From CALJIC01 sp039805565 (lineage in GTDB: Bacteria > Chloroflexota > Chloroflexia > Chloroflexales > Roseiflexaceae): a stretch of DNA of 64,000 nt. A model generated the notes under the pieces. It did not search any database and had not been told where the DNA came from. It was given only the letters and a program-made list of their open reading frames with translations. Positions 17,492 to 26,860 of the stretch are shown here, piece after piece; the stretch's first letter is position 1, and the number at the start of each line of letters is the position of its first letter. The stretch spans positions 4,754 through 68,753 of the forward strand of contig JBDLTZ010000100.1 of the NCBI GenBank assembly GCA_039805565.1, read 5' to 3'. Position numbers and translations under genes: made by a program.

Positions 17492-20079
17492 GCCGGGGTG
17501 TGGCCGGCGAGGCGCAGGCCGCGCAGGCGCAGCGAGTTCGTGACGACGAAGATCGACGAGAAGGCCATCGCAGCGGCGGCCAGGATGGGGCTCAGCTGCC
17601 ACCCCGTCAGCGGGTAGAGCGCGCCGGCCGCCACCGGGATGAGCACCACGTTATAGACGAACGCCCAGAACAGGTTCCAGCGGATGGTCCGCATCGTCGC
17701 CTTACTGAGCTGGATAGCCTGCGGCACGCTGCGCAGGTCACCGCGCATCAGCGTGACGTCGGCGGCCTCCATCGCCACATCGGTGCCCGTGCCCATCGCG
17801 ATACCCACATCCGCCTGAGCGAGCGCCGGGGCGTCGTTGATACCGTCGCCCACCATCGCCGTGACGAACCCCTCGGCCTGGAGGCGCTGGACCTCAGCGG
17901 CCTTATCCTGCGGCAGGACCTCGGCCAGCACGCGCTCGACGCCGACCTGGGCCGCGATCGCCTCAGCCGTGCGGCGGTTGTCGCCGGTCAGCATCGCGAC
18001 CCGCACGCCCATGTGCTTCAGGCTCTCTACCGCCGCGCGTGACGTAGGCTTCACGGTGTCAGCCACCGCGATCACCCCCAGCGCCTCGCCGTCGGCAGCC
18101 ACCACCATGGCCGTCTTGCCCTCGCCCTGGAGCCGCGCGACATCCCCCTCGATCCCGGCCGTGTCGACGCTCCACTCGCGCATCAGCCGGAGGTTGCCGA
18201 GCAGCACCACGCGCCCGTCCACCACCGCCGTGATGCCCTGCCCGGCGACTGCCTCGAAGCGCTCCGGCTGGCTCAGCGCCACGCCGCGCTCCTGCGCCGC
18301 CCGCACGATCGCCTCGCCCAGCGGGTGCTCCGAGCCGCGCTCGGCGGAGGCAGCCAAGCGCAACAGCTCAGAGCCGTGAGCAGCGTCACTGTCAACGGCG
18401 AGCGACGCCGCCCCTTGTGAGGCCTCAGCGACGTGGCTCACAGCTGGGAGCTCAGCACTCACGACAACGTCGGTCACGACCGGCTTCCCCTCGGTGATCG
18501 TGCCGGTCTTATCGATGACCACCGTCTGGATGCGGTTCGCGCGCTCCAGGCTCTCGGCATTCTTGATCAGAATGCCATGCTCCGCGCCGGCGCCCGTCCC
18601 AACCATGATCGCGGTGGGGGTAGCGAGGCCCAGGGCGCAGGGGCAGGCGATCACCAGCACCGCCACCGCGAAGATCAGCGATTGGGTGAAGCCGACCCCG
18701 CCGACGAAGTACCAGCCCAGGAAGGTGAGCGCGGCGATCACCAGCACCGCGGGCACGAACACGCTGGACACCTGGTCCACGAGGCGCTGCACCGGCGCGC
18801 GGCTCCCCTGCGCCTGCTGCACCATGCGGACGATCTGAGCCAGCGCGGTCTCCTTGCCGACGCGCGTGGCGCGGAACTGGAAGCTGCCGGTCTTATTGAC
18901 CGTGGCGCCGATCACCGTGTCGCCCGCATTCTTCTCCACCGGCATGCTCTCGCCGGTGACCATGCTCTCGTCCACGCTCGACCGGCCGCTGGTGATGACG
19001 CCGTCCACCGGCACCTTCTCGCCAGGCCGCACGATCACGATCTCGCCTTTGCGCACGTCGCCGACCGGGACATCGACCTCCTGCCCGCCGCGCAGCACGC
19101 GCGCCGTCTTCGCCTGCAAGCCCATCAGCGCGCGGATGGCGGCGCCGGTCTGGCTCTTGGCGCGGGCCTCGAGGTACTTGCCCACCAGGATCAGCGTGAT
19201 GATGACGGCCGCGGTCTCGAAGTAGACGTGGCCGGACTTGCCGGCAAGCATGAGCCACAGGCTGTAGAAGAAGGCCGCCGACGAGCCCAGCGCGATCAGG
19301 GTGTCCATGTTGGCGGTGCGGCTCTTGAGCGCGCTCCAGGCGTGGGTGTAGAAGTCGCGCCCGCTGTAGAACTGCACCGGCAGCGCCAGCGCCAGGAACA
19401 GCCAGTTGAGGTAGTCGGCGCTGGCGGGGTAGTGCATCACCATCGCACCGCCGGCCTCGCCCGCGTGCATCTGCTCCTCCAGCGCAGCCCAGGTTGCGTT
19501 GAGCCACGGCTGGATGAGCCCGAAGTCGCGCGCCATCGAGAGCGCGAAGAGCGGCAGGCTGAACAGCACGCCCACGGTCAGCTTGCGCCGCTTATCGGCC
19601 AGGTCACGCGCGCGCGCGGCGGCCTCGATGTCCTCGGCGTCGGCGCCACTGGCCTCGGCGGTCTCGATCACGCCGTAGCCGGCCCGCTCCACCGCGCCCC
19701 GGATCTCACCCCAGCCCGCCGTGCTCGGCACGTAGGTGACGGTGGCGTGCTCGGCGGCCAGATTGACAGACGCGTCGAGCACCCCCGGCACCTTCCGCAG
19801 CGCCTTCTCGACGCGCGACGAGCACGAGGCGCACGTCATCCCGGTGACGGGGAACTCGATCTGGTCGGTGACAATCCCGTAGCCGGCCCCTTCGACCGCC
19901 GCCTGGATCTGCGTCACGCTGGCCTGCGCGGGCTCGTAGCTGACGGTGGCCTGCTCGGTGGCGAGGTTGACGCTCGCCGCCGCGACGCCGGGCACCTTCT
20001 GGAGGGCCTTCTCGACGCGCCGCACGCACGAGGCGCACGTCATCCCGGTGATGGGGAGATCGACCTGTTGCACTGCCAT
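17488..20079 (-). CDS. copA: Copper-exporting P1B-type ATPase
   Basis: 863 residues from ATG 20079. Two N-terminal heavy-metal domains each carry G-M-T-C-A-S-C (first pair Cys15 and Cys18). The membrane metal site is CPC in IACPCALGLATP. Phosphorylation is at DKTGTITEGKP, the actuator loop is TGESMPVEK, the P1B-specific His-Pro is in SEHPLGEAI, and the hinge is GDGINDAPAL. It pumps Cu(I) out of the cytoplasm using ATP. It is the last gene of the csoR-copZ-copA operon, 86 bp after copZ. An SD-like AGGAGCAGGAA precedes the start. Confidence 0.95.
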   Translation of the reverse strand: MAVQQVDLPITGMTCASCVRRVEKALQKVPGVAAASVNLATEQATVSYEPAQASVTQIQAAVEGAGYGIVTDQIEFPVTGMTCASCSSRVEKALRKVPGVLDASVNLAAEHATVTYVPSTAGWGEIRGAVERAGYGVIETAEASGADAEDIEAAARARDLADKRRKLTVGVLFSLPLFALSMARDFGLIQPWLNATWAALEEQMHAGEAGGAMVMHYPASADYLNWLFLALALPVQFYSGRDFYTHAWSALKSRTANMDTLIALGSSAAFFYSLWLMLAGKSGHVYFETAAVIITLILVGKYLEARAKSQTGAAIRALMGLQAKTARVLRGGQEVDVPVGDVRKGEIVIVRPGEKVPVDGVITSGRSSVDESMVTGESMPVEKNAGDTVIGATVNKTGSFQFRATRVGKETALAQIVRMVQQAQGSRAPVQRLVDQVSSVFVPAVLVIAALTFLGWYFVGGVGFTQSLIFAVAVLVIACPCALGLATPTAIMVGTGAGAEHGILIKNAESLERANRIQTVVIDKTGTITEGKPVVTDVVVSAELPAVSHVAEASQGAASLAVDSDAAHGSELLRLAASAERGSEHPLGEAIVRAAQERGVALSQPERFEAVAGQGITAVVDGRVVLLGNLRLMREWSVDTAGIEGDVARLQGEGKTAMVVAADGEALGVIAVADTVKPTSRAAVESLKHMGVRVAMLTGDNRRTAEAIAAQVGVERVLAEVLPQDKAAEVQRLQAEGFVTAMVGDGINDAPALAQADVGIAMGTGTDVAMEAADVTLMRGDLRSVPQAIQLSKATMRTIRWNLFWAFVYNVVLIPVAAGALYPLTGWQLSPILAAAAMAFSSIFVVTNSLRLRGLRLAGHTPA

Positions 20080-20165
20080 AGCTATTTCCTGCTCCTGGTG
20101 AGCTGCCGGGGGTGGGCGGGCGTACCCGACCGACCCCCGGCCCCTGACCATGCTCCTCGGGCGGC

Positions 20166-20381
20166 CTAGCTCAGCCGCGCGACCTCATCGTACCCCGCCT
20201 CGTTGATCGCCGCCACGATCTGGTCGGGCGTGACCTGCGGCTCGTGCTCGACGGTGACCGTCTTGTCGTCCAGGCTGATCTGCACGCGCCGCACGCCGCT
20301 AAGCGCCGTCACCTCTTTGGTGATTGCGTTGACGCAGTGCTGGCACGAGATCTCCGGGACGCGAAACTGCTCGGTGGTCAT
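20166..20381 (-). CDS. copZ: Copper chaperone, HMA domain
   Basis: 71 residues from ATG 20381, with CAGGAGAAAC upstream; a longer open frame to 20408 lacks an SD. A single heavy-metal-associated domain has the metal site SCQHC, where most CopZ proteins have C-x-x-C after Met-x. It should pick up cytoplasmic Cu(I) and hand it to CopA. It lies between csoR and copA on the same transcript. Confidence 0.9.
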   Translation of the reverse strand: MTTEQFRVPEISCQHCVNAITKEVTALSGVRRVQISLDDKTVTVEHEPQVTPDQIVAAINEAGYDEVARLS

Positions 20382-20448
20382 GGTCTGTTTCTCCTGTGTG
20401 GCTGGCACGGAAGCCGCGCCGCATAACGAAACCCGGTGGTTCGAAGAC

Positions 20449-20733
20449 TCAGGTGCGCGGGAGCGAGCTGCCGGCTTCGAAGACCTGCAGCAGCTCGTTC
20501 ACCACGCGCTCGCGCTCCCCGGGGTCCTCGCCCCGGATGGCCTCCGTCACGCAGCCGTTCAGGTGCCGCGCCAGGATGAGCCGGTTGAAGGTGTCGAGGG
20601 CGCGCTGGATGGCCTGCGTTTGCTTGATGATGTCGACGCAGTACTCGTCCTGGTCGACCATCCGCTGCACCCCGCGCACGTGCCCCTCGATCGTCTTGAG
20701 CCGGTTGAGCAGCTGCTGTTTCTGGTCCGGCAT
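20449..20733 (-). CDS. csoR: CsoR-family copper-sensing repressor
   Basis: 94 residues from ATG 20733, with GAGGG upstream. It is an all-helical DUF156 protein. The Cu(I) triad Cys-His-Cys is present as EYCVDII, ARHLNGC (x-Cys, then His and Cys four residues apart), matching Cys36/His61/Cys65 of the mycobacterial protein. In this family copper binding releases DNA. It is the first gene of the copper operon, with its own operator just upstream, so autoregulation is expected. Confidence 0.92.
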   Translation of the reverse strand: MPDQKQQLLNRLKTIEGHVRGVQRMVDQDEYCVDIIKQTQAIQRALDTFNRLILARHLNGCVTEAIRGEDPGERERVVNELLQVFEAGSSLPRT

Positions 20734-20754
20734 AGGTGTGCCCTCGCTTGCTTC

Positions 20755-20780
20755 TACCCCACCCCCCTGGGGAGGGGGTA
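20755..20780 (-). promoter_or_regulatory. CsoR operator
   Basis: The 26-bp pseudo-palindrome begins TACCCCACCCCCC and ends GGGGAGGGGGTA. It has the same C-tract/G-tract form, bounded by TA, as the known CsoR box of Mycobacterium tuberculosis. It covers the expected transcription start, 8 bp downstream of the -10. Copper-free CsoR bound here would block the operon. Confidence 0.75.
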
Positions 20781-20787
20781 TGCCTAC

Positions 20788-20816
20788 AGTGTACCTGTCC
20801 GAGTCCCTCTTGTCAA
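20788..20816 (-). promoter_or_regulatory. Sigma70 promoter of csoR-copZ-copA
   Basis: The minus strand reads TTGACA (20811-20816), a 17-bp spacer, then TACACT (20788-20793). The -35 is perfect and the -10 is four of six. The operator follows immediately. Confidence 0.8.
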
Positions 20817-20839
20817 GGGCGTACGAGCTCCAATTCAGC

Positions 20840-20994
20840 TGAACGATGAACGATGAACGCTGAACGCTGAACGATGAACGCTGAACGATGAACGCTGAAC
20901 GATGAACGATGAAGAGCCGAGAAGCGATCGAAGCTGCACAGCACCGCTCACTACCCCGGCTCTCACGACTCACGACTCACGACTCACGACTCAG
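20840..20994. repeat. Composite heptamer element, copy 1
   Basis: The left arm is ten perfect 7-bp units TGAACGA or TGAACGC (20840-20909). The core, 20913-20963, is an imperfect palindrome bounded by AGAGCC and GGCTCT. The right arm is four units CTCACGA (20962-20989) plus a partial unit. The right arm overlaps the mrpG stop codon, so the last residues of MrpG (AVLSRES) are coded by repeat units. Its core is the reverse complement of the one at 51830-51879 with only a few changes. Confidence 0.85.
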
Positions 20995-21357
20995 CACGGC
21001 CGGCTCCTCGCCATCCAGCTCGTGGGTGATCGGGTTGTAGCGTCCGCGCAGCTCATCCGCCACCGTCTGCTCCCAGAGCGGGACCCCCACGAAGTAGCTC
21101 GCGCGCCCGATCAAGTGCGCCGTCACCGGGGCCGTCAGCAGGAAGAACACGATCGCCGCCAGCGCCCGCAGCGTGATGCTCAGGTCGCCGAAGTGGATCG
21201 CCGCCGCGCCAAGCGTGCAGGCGATCCCCAGCGTGGCGCCTTTGGTGGCCGGCTGCATGCGCGTGAGGAGGTCCGGCATCCGCAGCACCCCCACCGCCGC
21301 CAGCAGCAGGAACGCCGCCCCCACCAGCAGCAGCGCGTTGCTCAGCAAGTCACTCAC
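20977..21357 (-). CDS. mrpG: Na+/H+ antiporter subunit G
   Basis: 126 residues from GTG 21357, which overlaps the mrpF stop. Three membrane segments are visible, with the family motif GVLRMPDLLTRMQPATKG near the N-terminus. It is the last subunit of the Mrp complex. The C-terminal tail EEPAVLSRES is partly coded by TGAGTCG heptamers and so is probably not native. Confidence 0.88.
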   Translation of the reverse strand: MSDLLSNALLLVGAAFLLLAAVGVLRMPDLLTRMQPATKGATLGIACTLGAAAIHFGDLSITLRALAAIVFFLLTAPVTAHLIGRASYFVGVPLWEQTVADELRGRYNPITHELDGEEPAVLSRES

Positions 21358-21625
21358 CGCTCGCCCTCCGCTCCACATACTGCGCCAGCGCCACAGTCCC
21401 CAGGAACGTGATCAGCGCCAGCACAATCGCCGCGTCCAGAAAGACCGCCTCGCCCGTCTCGATCGCGTAGACCGTCAGGAAGCCTGCCGTGATCACCGCA
21501 ATCAAGTCCAGCGCCACCACCCGGTCCGGCAGGCTCGGCCCGCGCGTCAGCCGCGCGAAGGCCAGGAACAGCGCCGCCAGCAGCATTGCCAGCCCCAGCG
21601 TCTCGACACTCAGCGCCGGTATCAT
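21350..21625 (-). CDS. mrpF: Na+/H+ antiporter subunit F
   Basis: 91 residues with three membrane helices. It includes the conserved RGPSLPDRVVALDLIAV motif. It overlaps mrpE by 4 bp and mrpG by 8 bp, so translation is coupled. Confidence 0.9.
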   Translation of the reverse strand: MIPALSVETLGLAMLLAALFLAFARLTRGPSLPDRVVALDLIAVITAGFLTVYAIETGEAVFLDAAIVLALITFLGTVALAQYVERRASGE

Positions 21626-22095
21626 CGCAGCACCTCCAGCACGCGCCGCTCGAACCCCTGCTTGATCTGCTGGCGCACCGTCTCCAGATCGTCCACGTAC
21701 AGGGCGTGGACGTAGAGCTCGCCGCGATCCTTCGCCACGTCCAGGCTGAGCGTGCCGGGCGTGAGCGTGATCAGGTTCGCCAGCAGCGTGATCTCCAGGT
21801 CGGTGCGGGCGTCGAGCGGCACCGCTACCACCGCCGGCCGTATCCGGTAGCCCGGCGTGAGGACATCGTAGGCCACGCGCAGGTTAGCCTTCACCAGCTC
21901 GACGAGGAAAAACAGCAGCAGGTCGAGCACCTGGAGCACCTTGCGGGCGTAGACCGGCGAGCCGATTGTCTTCCGCATGGAGAGCAGGATGAGGAAGCCC
22001 AGCACGAAGCCGAGCGCCAGGTTGCGCGGCGCGAAGCTGCCGGTGAGCGCGCCCCACGCCAGCGCCAGTAGGATGTTCCAGATGAAGCTATGCAC
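21622..22095 (-). CDS. mrpE: Na+/H+ antiporter subunit E
   Basis: 157 residues from GTG 22095, with GGGAGGT upstream. The open frame extends to 22305, but that part lies inside mrpD. The N-terminal helix is FIWNILLALAWGALTG. The conserved ITLTPGTLSLDV segment of MrpE is present. The mrpD stop lies 2 bp upstream of the start. Confidence 0.88.
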   Translation of the reverse strand: MHSFIWNILLALAWGALTGSFAPRNLALGFVLGFLILLSMRKTIGSPVYARKVLQVLDLLLFFLVELVKANLRVAYDVLTPGYRIRPAVVAVPLDARTDLEITLLANLITLTPGTLSLDVAKDRGELYVHALYVDDLETVRQQIKQGFERRVLEVLR

Positions 22096-22097
22096 CG

Positions 22098-23573
22098 CTA
22101 CCTCCCGAGCACGGCCGCGACATAGGCCGCCGGCTCCCAGAGCTGCACCCCCGCCCGCGTGGCCACCACGAACGCCGGCCCCGCCGCCAGCCCGAGCGCG
22201 AGCGGGAGCAACCCGAGCGCCAGGCTCGGCCCGCGCATCGCCCAGGTCACCCTCACGGACCGCCACCGCCCCTCGCGCGCCGGCTTCCAGAACACCTCGG
22301 CCCATGTGCGCAGCACCACCAGCAGCGTCAGCACGCTTGTGAGCAGCGCCGCGGCCACCACCAGGTACTGCCCGGCCTCCAGCGCTGCACGCAGCAGCGC
22401 CAGCTTGGCGAAGAAGCCCGAGAGCGGCGGCACACCCGAGAGCGAGAGCGCCGGCAGGAAGAACGCGACCGCCAGCAGCGGAGACCGCTCCATCAGCCCG
22501 CCGATCCGATCCAGGCGCTCGTCCCCCGCGAGCTCGCGCACCACGCCGCTCGCCAGGAACAGCGCCGTCAGCACCACGATGTCCTCCACCATGTAGAACA
22601 CTGCGCCGGCCAGCCCGCGCTCGGTGAACAACCCCAGCCCCAGCACCGCGAAGCCGATGTGGCTGACGATCAGGAACGAGAGCACCCGCCGCAGCTCGCG
22701 CTGCGCCAGCGCCCCGAGCACCCCCACCAGCATCGTCACGCCCGCCGTGGCGAGCACCAGCGTGTGGGTGAGCGCCACATCCCCGACGAAGATCAGCGTG
22801 AAGGTGCGCAGCAGCGCGTAGACCCCCACCTTGGTCAGCAGCCCGGCGAACAGCGCCGAGACTGCCGCGGGCGGCGTATGGTATGCCGCCGGCAGCCAGA
22901 AGAAGAGCGGGAACACCGCGGCCTTGATGCCGAACGAGACCAGCAGCAGCGCGGCCAGCGCCGCGACCAGCCCCTGGTTCGTGAGCTCGGGCACGCGCCG
23001 CGCGAGGTCGGCCATATTGAGCGTGCCCGCCTCGGCGTACAGCACGCCCACCGCGATCAGGAACAGCGCCGAGGCCAGCAGATTGATGGTGACGTACTTG
23101 ATCCCCCCCTCCATCTGCGGCCGGTCGCCGCCGAGCGCCAGCAGCACAAAGGATGCGATCAGCAGCACCTCAAACCAGACGTACAGGTTGAAGAGGTCGC
23201 CGGTGAGGAACGCGCCGCACACTCCCATCAGCAGCACGTGCAGCAGCGTGTGGTAGCCGAAGCGCTCGCGCGCCGGGTCGATCCCGCCGAGCGAGTAGAC
23301 CGCCACCGCCAGGCCCACCAGCCCCGTCAGCACCACCAGCACCGCGCTGAGCAGGTCGGCCACGAAGGTCACGCCGTAGGGCGCGGCCCACCCGCCGAGC
23401 TGGGTCACCTGGGGGCCGCCAGCCCACACGGCGCCGAACAGCGCCAGCGCCGACGCGAGCAGCGCGGCGGCCCCAGCCACGCTCAAGGCGCGAGAGAGAC
23501 GCCTGCGCTCCCCCGCGAGGAGCGCCAGCGCAGCGGTGAGCGCGGGGACAAGCACCGGCAGCAGCAGGGTCAT
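22098..23573 (-). CDS. mrpD: Na+/H+ antiporter subunit D
   Basis: 491 residues with about 14 membrane helices. It is a NuoN/NuoM-like proton channel subunit, as in complex I. The conserved proton-path Glu lies in YVWFEVLLIASF, and Lys residues lie in the GLLTKVGVYALLR and FGIKAAVFPLFFW helices. It overlaps mrpC by 4 bp. Confidence 0.93.
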   Translation of the reverse strand: MTLLLPVLVPALTAALALLAGERRRLSRALSVAGAAALLASALALFGAVWAGGPQVTQLGGWAAPYGVTFVADLLSAVLVVLTGLVGLAVAVYSLGGIDPARERFGYHTLLHVLLMGVCGAFLTGDLFNLYVWFEVLLIASFVLLALGGDRPQMEGGIKYVTINLLASALFLIAVGVLYAEAGTLNMADLARRVPELTNQGLVAALAALLLVSFGIKAAVFPLFFWLPAAYHTPPAAVSALFAGLLTKVGVYALLRTFTLIFVGDVALTHTLVLATAGVTMLVGVLGALAQRELRRVLSFLIVSHIGFAVLGLGLFTERGLAGAVFYMVEDIVVLTALFLASGVVRELAGDERLDRIGGLMERSPLLAVAFFLPALSLSGVPPLSGFFAKLALLRAALEAGQYLVVAAALLTSVLTLLVVLRTWAEVFWKPAREGRWRSVRVTWAMRGPSLALGLLPLALGLAAGPAFVVATRAGVQLWEPAAYVAAVLGR

Positions 23574-24007
23574 CGCAGCACCTCGACCGCTCCCTCGTGC
23601 GGCGGCCGGGCCGCTCGCCCCTCGTCGTAGGTCTTGGCAGGCGGCGGGCGGTGGGTCGGCAGGGCGTCGGTCAGCACCATGCGATCCAGGTCGTCCGTCC
23701 CCACCTCCTGGTAGGCACGGTAGGCCAGCACCATCATGAAGGCCAGCACGCCGAAGCCGATCACGATCGCCGTCAGGATCAGCGCCTGCGGCAGCGGGTC
23801 GGCCACCGGCCCTGTGGGAGCGTTGGCCCCCTCGGGGGTGATCGGCGAGGCCGCGCGGGTGAGGCCCCCGGCGGTGAAGATCAGCAGGTTGACGGCGTTG
23901 GTGAGCAGCGCCAGCCCGAGGATGATCTTCGCCAGGCTGCGCCGCAGCAGCAGGAACACCGCCGCCGCCACCAGCCCGCCCACCGCGAACGCCAGCAGGG
24001 TCTGCAT
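23570..24007 (-). CDS. mrpC: Na+/H+ antiporter subunit C
   Basis: 145 residues from ATG 24007, with GGAGG 7 bp upstream. It is a NuoK-like subunit with three helices, including LALLTNAVNLLIFTAGG and the DPLPQALILTAIVIGFG motif. It overlaps mrpD by 4 bp; its start lies 3 bp beyond the mrpB stop region. Confidence 0.92.
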   Translation of the reverse strand: MQTLLAFAVGGLVAAAVFLLLRRSLAKIILGLALLTNAVNLLIFTAGGLTRAASPITPEGANAPTGPVADPLPQALILTAIVIGFGVLAFMMVLAYRAYQEVGTDDLDRMVLTDALPTHRPPPAKTYDEGRAARPPHEGAVEVLR

Positions 24008-24009
24008 CG

Positions 24010-24420
24010 TCACTCCTCCGCCATCGCCAGGGCGATCGTCAGCGTCACGCCCACTACTGTCAGGTACACGCCAATGTCGAACAGTACCGGTGTGCCGAGC
24101 TCGACAGGCTCACCGGGGAGGGGCAGGTAGCCCCAGACGCCGGTGAGGAACGGCTGGCCCAGCAGGGTGGGGATAAGCCCGCTCCCGATCGCCACCAGCA
24201 GCCCGATCCCGATCAGCGCGCGAGTGTCCAGGCGCAGCGCCCGGCGCGCCGCGGCTTCGTCGTAGGCCAGGCCGTAGAGCACGAAGGCGCCGGCGGCCAC
24301 CAACCCGCCGATGAAGCCGCCGCCCGGCTCGTTGTGTCCGCGCAGCAGCAGGAAGATCGAGAACAGCAGCAGCAGCGTCACCAGGAAGCGCGTCGCCGTC
24401 CGCAGGATGAGTGAGTCCAT
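24010..24420 (-). CDS. mrpB: Na+/H+ antiporter subunit B
   Basis: 136 residues with four helices (MnhB domain). It contains LLRGHNEPGGGFIGGLVAA, the strongly conserved loop of this family. It follows mrpA after 118 bp of G/C-rich spacer and abuts mrpC. Confidence 0.93.
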   Translation of the reverse strand: MDSLILRTATRFLVTLLLLFSIFLLLRGHNEPGGGFIGGLVAAGAFVLYGLAYDEAAARRALRLDTRALIGIGLLVAIGSGLIPTLLGQPFLTGVWGYLPLPGEPVELGTPVLFDIGVYLTVVGVTLTIALAMAEE

Positions 24421-24538
24421 TGGTTGCCCTCCGTGGGTGTTGGCAACTCGCTGAGGCTCATTGCCGAGTGTTGGGTTTCAGGGAGGGCGCAGCCTTCCTG
24501 GCCCTCCCGCTCAGCCGCCTCGACGCCCGCCCTCCCGC

Positions 24539-26860
24539 TCAGCGGTCCTTGGTCCTTCGTCCTTCGTCGGCCCCCGGCCGCAGCTTCAGCAGCGCGAACA
24601 CGCCGATCGCCGCCACCGCCAGCACCGTGATCTCGCCCAGGGTGTCCAGGCCGCGGAAGTCCACCAGGATGACGTTGACCACATTGCGGCCGTGCGCCAG
24701 CGGCCGCGAGGCCTCCAGGAAGAACGGCGCGAGCGCCGATTCCGGCGGGGTGGCGGACGCGGCCAGGATCAGCGTCGTCGCCAGCGCACCCACGCCCAGC
24801 GACACACACGCGTCCCGCACGAGCGTAGGGCGCGCGCTGAGCGGGGTGAAGCGCGGCAGGTGGTAGAACACCAGCACAAACAGGATGACGGTGAGCGTCT
24901 CGACCAGGATCTGGGTCATGGCGAGGTCCGGGGCGCCGTACAGGATGTAGATCAGCGCGACGCCGTACCCTACCACGCCCAGGCCGAGGATGGCGCTCAG
25001 GCGCGAGGGGGAGCGCACGGCCCAGAGCGCCGCCAGCAGCATCAGCACCACGAGCCCCAGCTCGTAGAAGCGCAGGTCGGCCCAGCCGAGCGCCGGCAGG
25101 AGCACTCCGCCGCGCACCAGCGCCCACCCGGCGAGCGCCAGGGCCGTGACGAGGATCACCAGCAGGTAGCGCCGCAGGAAGCCGCTCTGCAGCCGGCGCG
25201 TCAGCGCCAGCGCCAGCGCCTCCAGCCCGGCGAGCCCGGCGGCGTACCCGCGCTCGGGCCCCCACGCGAAGATGCGCTCCAGCCAGGGGGTGGCTCGCCG
25301 CAGCCGCTCCCATGTTAGGGAGAGCGCTGCGCCGAGCAGCACCGACGCCACGCTCAGCCCGAGCGCGGCGTTCAGACCGTGCCAGAGGGAGAGCTCCACC
25401 TCCTGCGGCGACCCCACCACCGCCGAGGCGGCCGGCGCCACCAGCAGCGCACCCACGCCCTCCGGCGCGATGCCGATCGCCATGCCCGCCGCCGCCAGCA
25501 GCGCCGGGCCAAGCCACATGCTCAGCGGGGCCTCGTGCGGCGCGTGGGCCGTCTCGCGCAGCGGCCCGAAGAACGGACGCACGGCGACGATCCCGGCCAC
25601 CGCGACGAACAGCGCCCCGGCGAGCGACCCGAGCGCCGCCAGCAGCACGCCGAGCCCCTCGACGTGCAGCAACGCCTCGAGCAGCAGCTCCTTGCCGATA
25701 AAGCTCAGCACCGGCCCAAACCCGGCCAGCGAGACCGCCGCCAGCGCGGCCACCGCCGCCGTGATCGGCATCGCGCGCCGCAGCCCGCCCAGCCGCTCCA
25801 CATCACGCGTGCCGGTGGCGTGGTCGAGCGCGCCGGCCACCATGAACAGCGCGCCCTTGTAGAGCGCGTGCGCCAGCAGGAACACCATCGCCGCCGCCGC
25901 CGCCTCGGGCGTGCCGATCCCTAGCAGGAGCACGAGCGTTCCGAGCGCGCTCACGGTGGAGTACGCCAGGATGCGCTTCAGGTCGGTCTGGAACAGGGCC
26001 AGCGCCCCCCCGAGCAGCATTGTGACGCCGCCAGCCACGCTGACCACCCCGACCCACGCGTCGGTCCCGGCGAGCACCGGGCTGAGACGCGCCAGCAGGT
26101 AGACGCCGGCCTTGACCATGGTGGCCGAGTGCAGGTAGGCGCTCACCGGCGTGGGGGCCTCCATCGCGCCCGGTAGCCAGAAGTGGAACGGCGCCTGCGC
26201 CGACTTCGTGAGCGCCCCGGCCAGCACCAGGAGCATGGCCGGCAGGTAGAGCGGGCTGGCGCGCACGGCGTCGCCCTCAGACAGCAGATCGCTCAGGGTG
26301 AAGCTCCCGCCCACCAGGCCGAGCAGGATCAGCCCGGCCAGCAGCGCCAGCCCACCCCCACCCGTCACCAGCAGCGCCTGGAGCGCGGCGGCGCGGGCCT
26401 CGGCGCGCTTGTAGTCGAAGGCGATCAGGAGGTATGAGCTGATGCTGGTCAGCTCCCAGAAGACGAACAGCAGCAGCAGGTTATCGGCCAGCACCAGGCC
26501 CAGCATCGCGGCCATGAACAGCAGCAGCGAGCCGTAGAAGCGCCCGAGGCCGGCCTTCCCGGCCATGGAGCCCCCGGCGTAGACCAGCACCAGCACGCCG
26601 ACGCCGCAGATCAGCAGCGCCAGCAGCAGGCTCAGGCCGTCCAGCCGGAGCGCGAGCTCCACACCCAGGTCCGGTGCCCAGGGGTACGCGGCCCGCACCA
26701 CCTCCCCGGCGGCGACGCGCGGCGCGAGGCCGGCGAAGAAGACCGTGAGCAGGAGCGGGAGTAGGGCCAGCACCCAGCCCGAGGCACCGCGCGCCACGCG
26801 CACGACGAGAGGCGCCGCAAGCGCCAGGCCAAAGCCCGAGAGGACGGCGGCAAGCATCAT
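24539..26860 (-). CDS. mrpA: Na+/H+ antiporter subunit A
   Basis: 773 residues, near the usual 770-800. The N-terminal two thirds are NuoL-like (FWELTSISSYLLIAFDY, MEAPTPVSAYLHSATMVKAG). The C-terminal part carries the MrpA-specific helices, with GAPDLAMTQILVETLTVILF and VNVILVDFRGLDTLGEITVL. With MrpB-G it makes a proton-driven Na+ exporter used in pH and salt stress. The start is ATG 26860 behind GGAG. The full A-to-G order is kept. Confidence 0.95.
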   Translation of the reverse strand: MMLAAVLSGFGLALAAPLVVRVARGASGWVLALLPLLLTVFFAGLAPRVAAGEVVRAAYPWAPDLGVELALRLDGLSLLLALLICGVGVLVLVYAGGSMAGKAGLGRFYGSLLLFMAAMLGLVLADNLLLLFVFWELTSISSYLLIAFDYKRAEARAAALQALLVTGGGGLALLAGLILLGLVGGSFTLSDLLSEGDAVRASPLYLPAMLLVLAGALTKSAQAPFHFWLPGAMEAPTPVSAYLHSATMVKAGVYLLARLSPVLAGTDAWVGVVSVAGGVTMLLGGALALFQTDLKRILAYSTVSALGTLVLLLGIGTPEAAAAAMVFLLAHALYKGALFMVAGALDHATGTRDVERLGGLRRAMPITAAVAALAAVSLAGFGPVLSFIGKELLLEALLHVEGLGVLLAALGSLAGALFVAVAGIVAVRPFFGPLRETAHAPHEAPLSMWLGPALLAAAGMAIGIAPEGVGALLVAPAASAVVGSPQEVELSLWHGLNAALGLSVASVLLGAALSLTWERLRRATPWLERIFAWGPERGYAAGLAGLEALALALTRRLQSGFLRRYLLVILVTALALAGWALVRGGVLLPALGWADLRFYELGLVVLMLLAALWAVRSPSRLSAILGLGVVGYGVALIYILYGAPDLAMTQILVETLTVILFVLVFYHLPRFTPLSARPTLVRDACVSLGVGALATTLILAASATPPESALAPFFLEASRPLAHGRNVVNVILVDFRGLDTLGEITVLAVAAIGVFALLKLRPGADEGRRTKDR

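Noticed and set aside
20840..20994. Possible CRISPR array
   Set aside because: The repeat is only 7 bp with no spacers between units; it is a simple tandem array flanking a palindrome.
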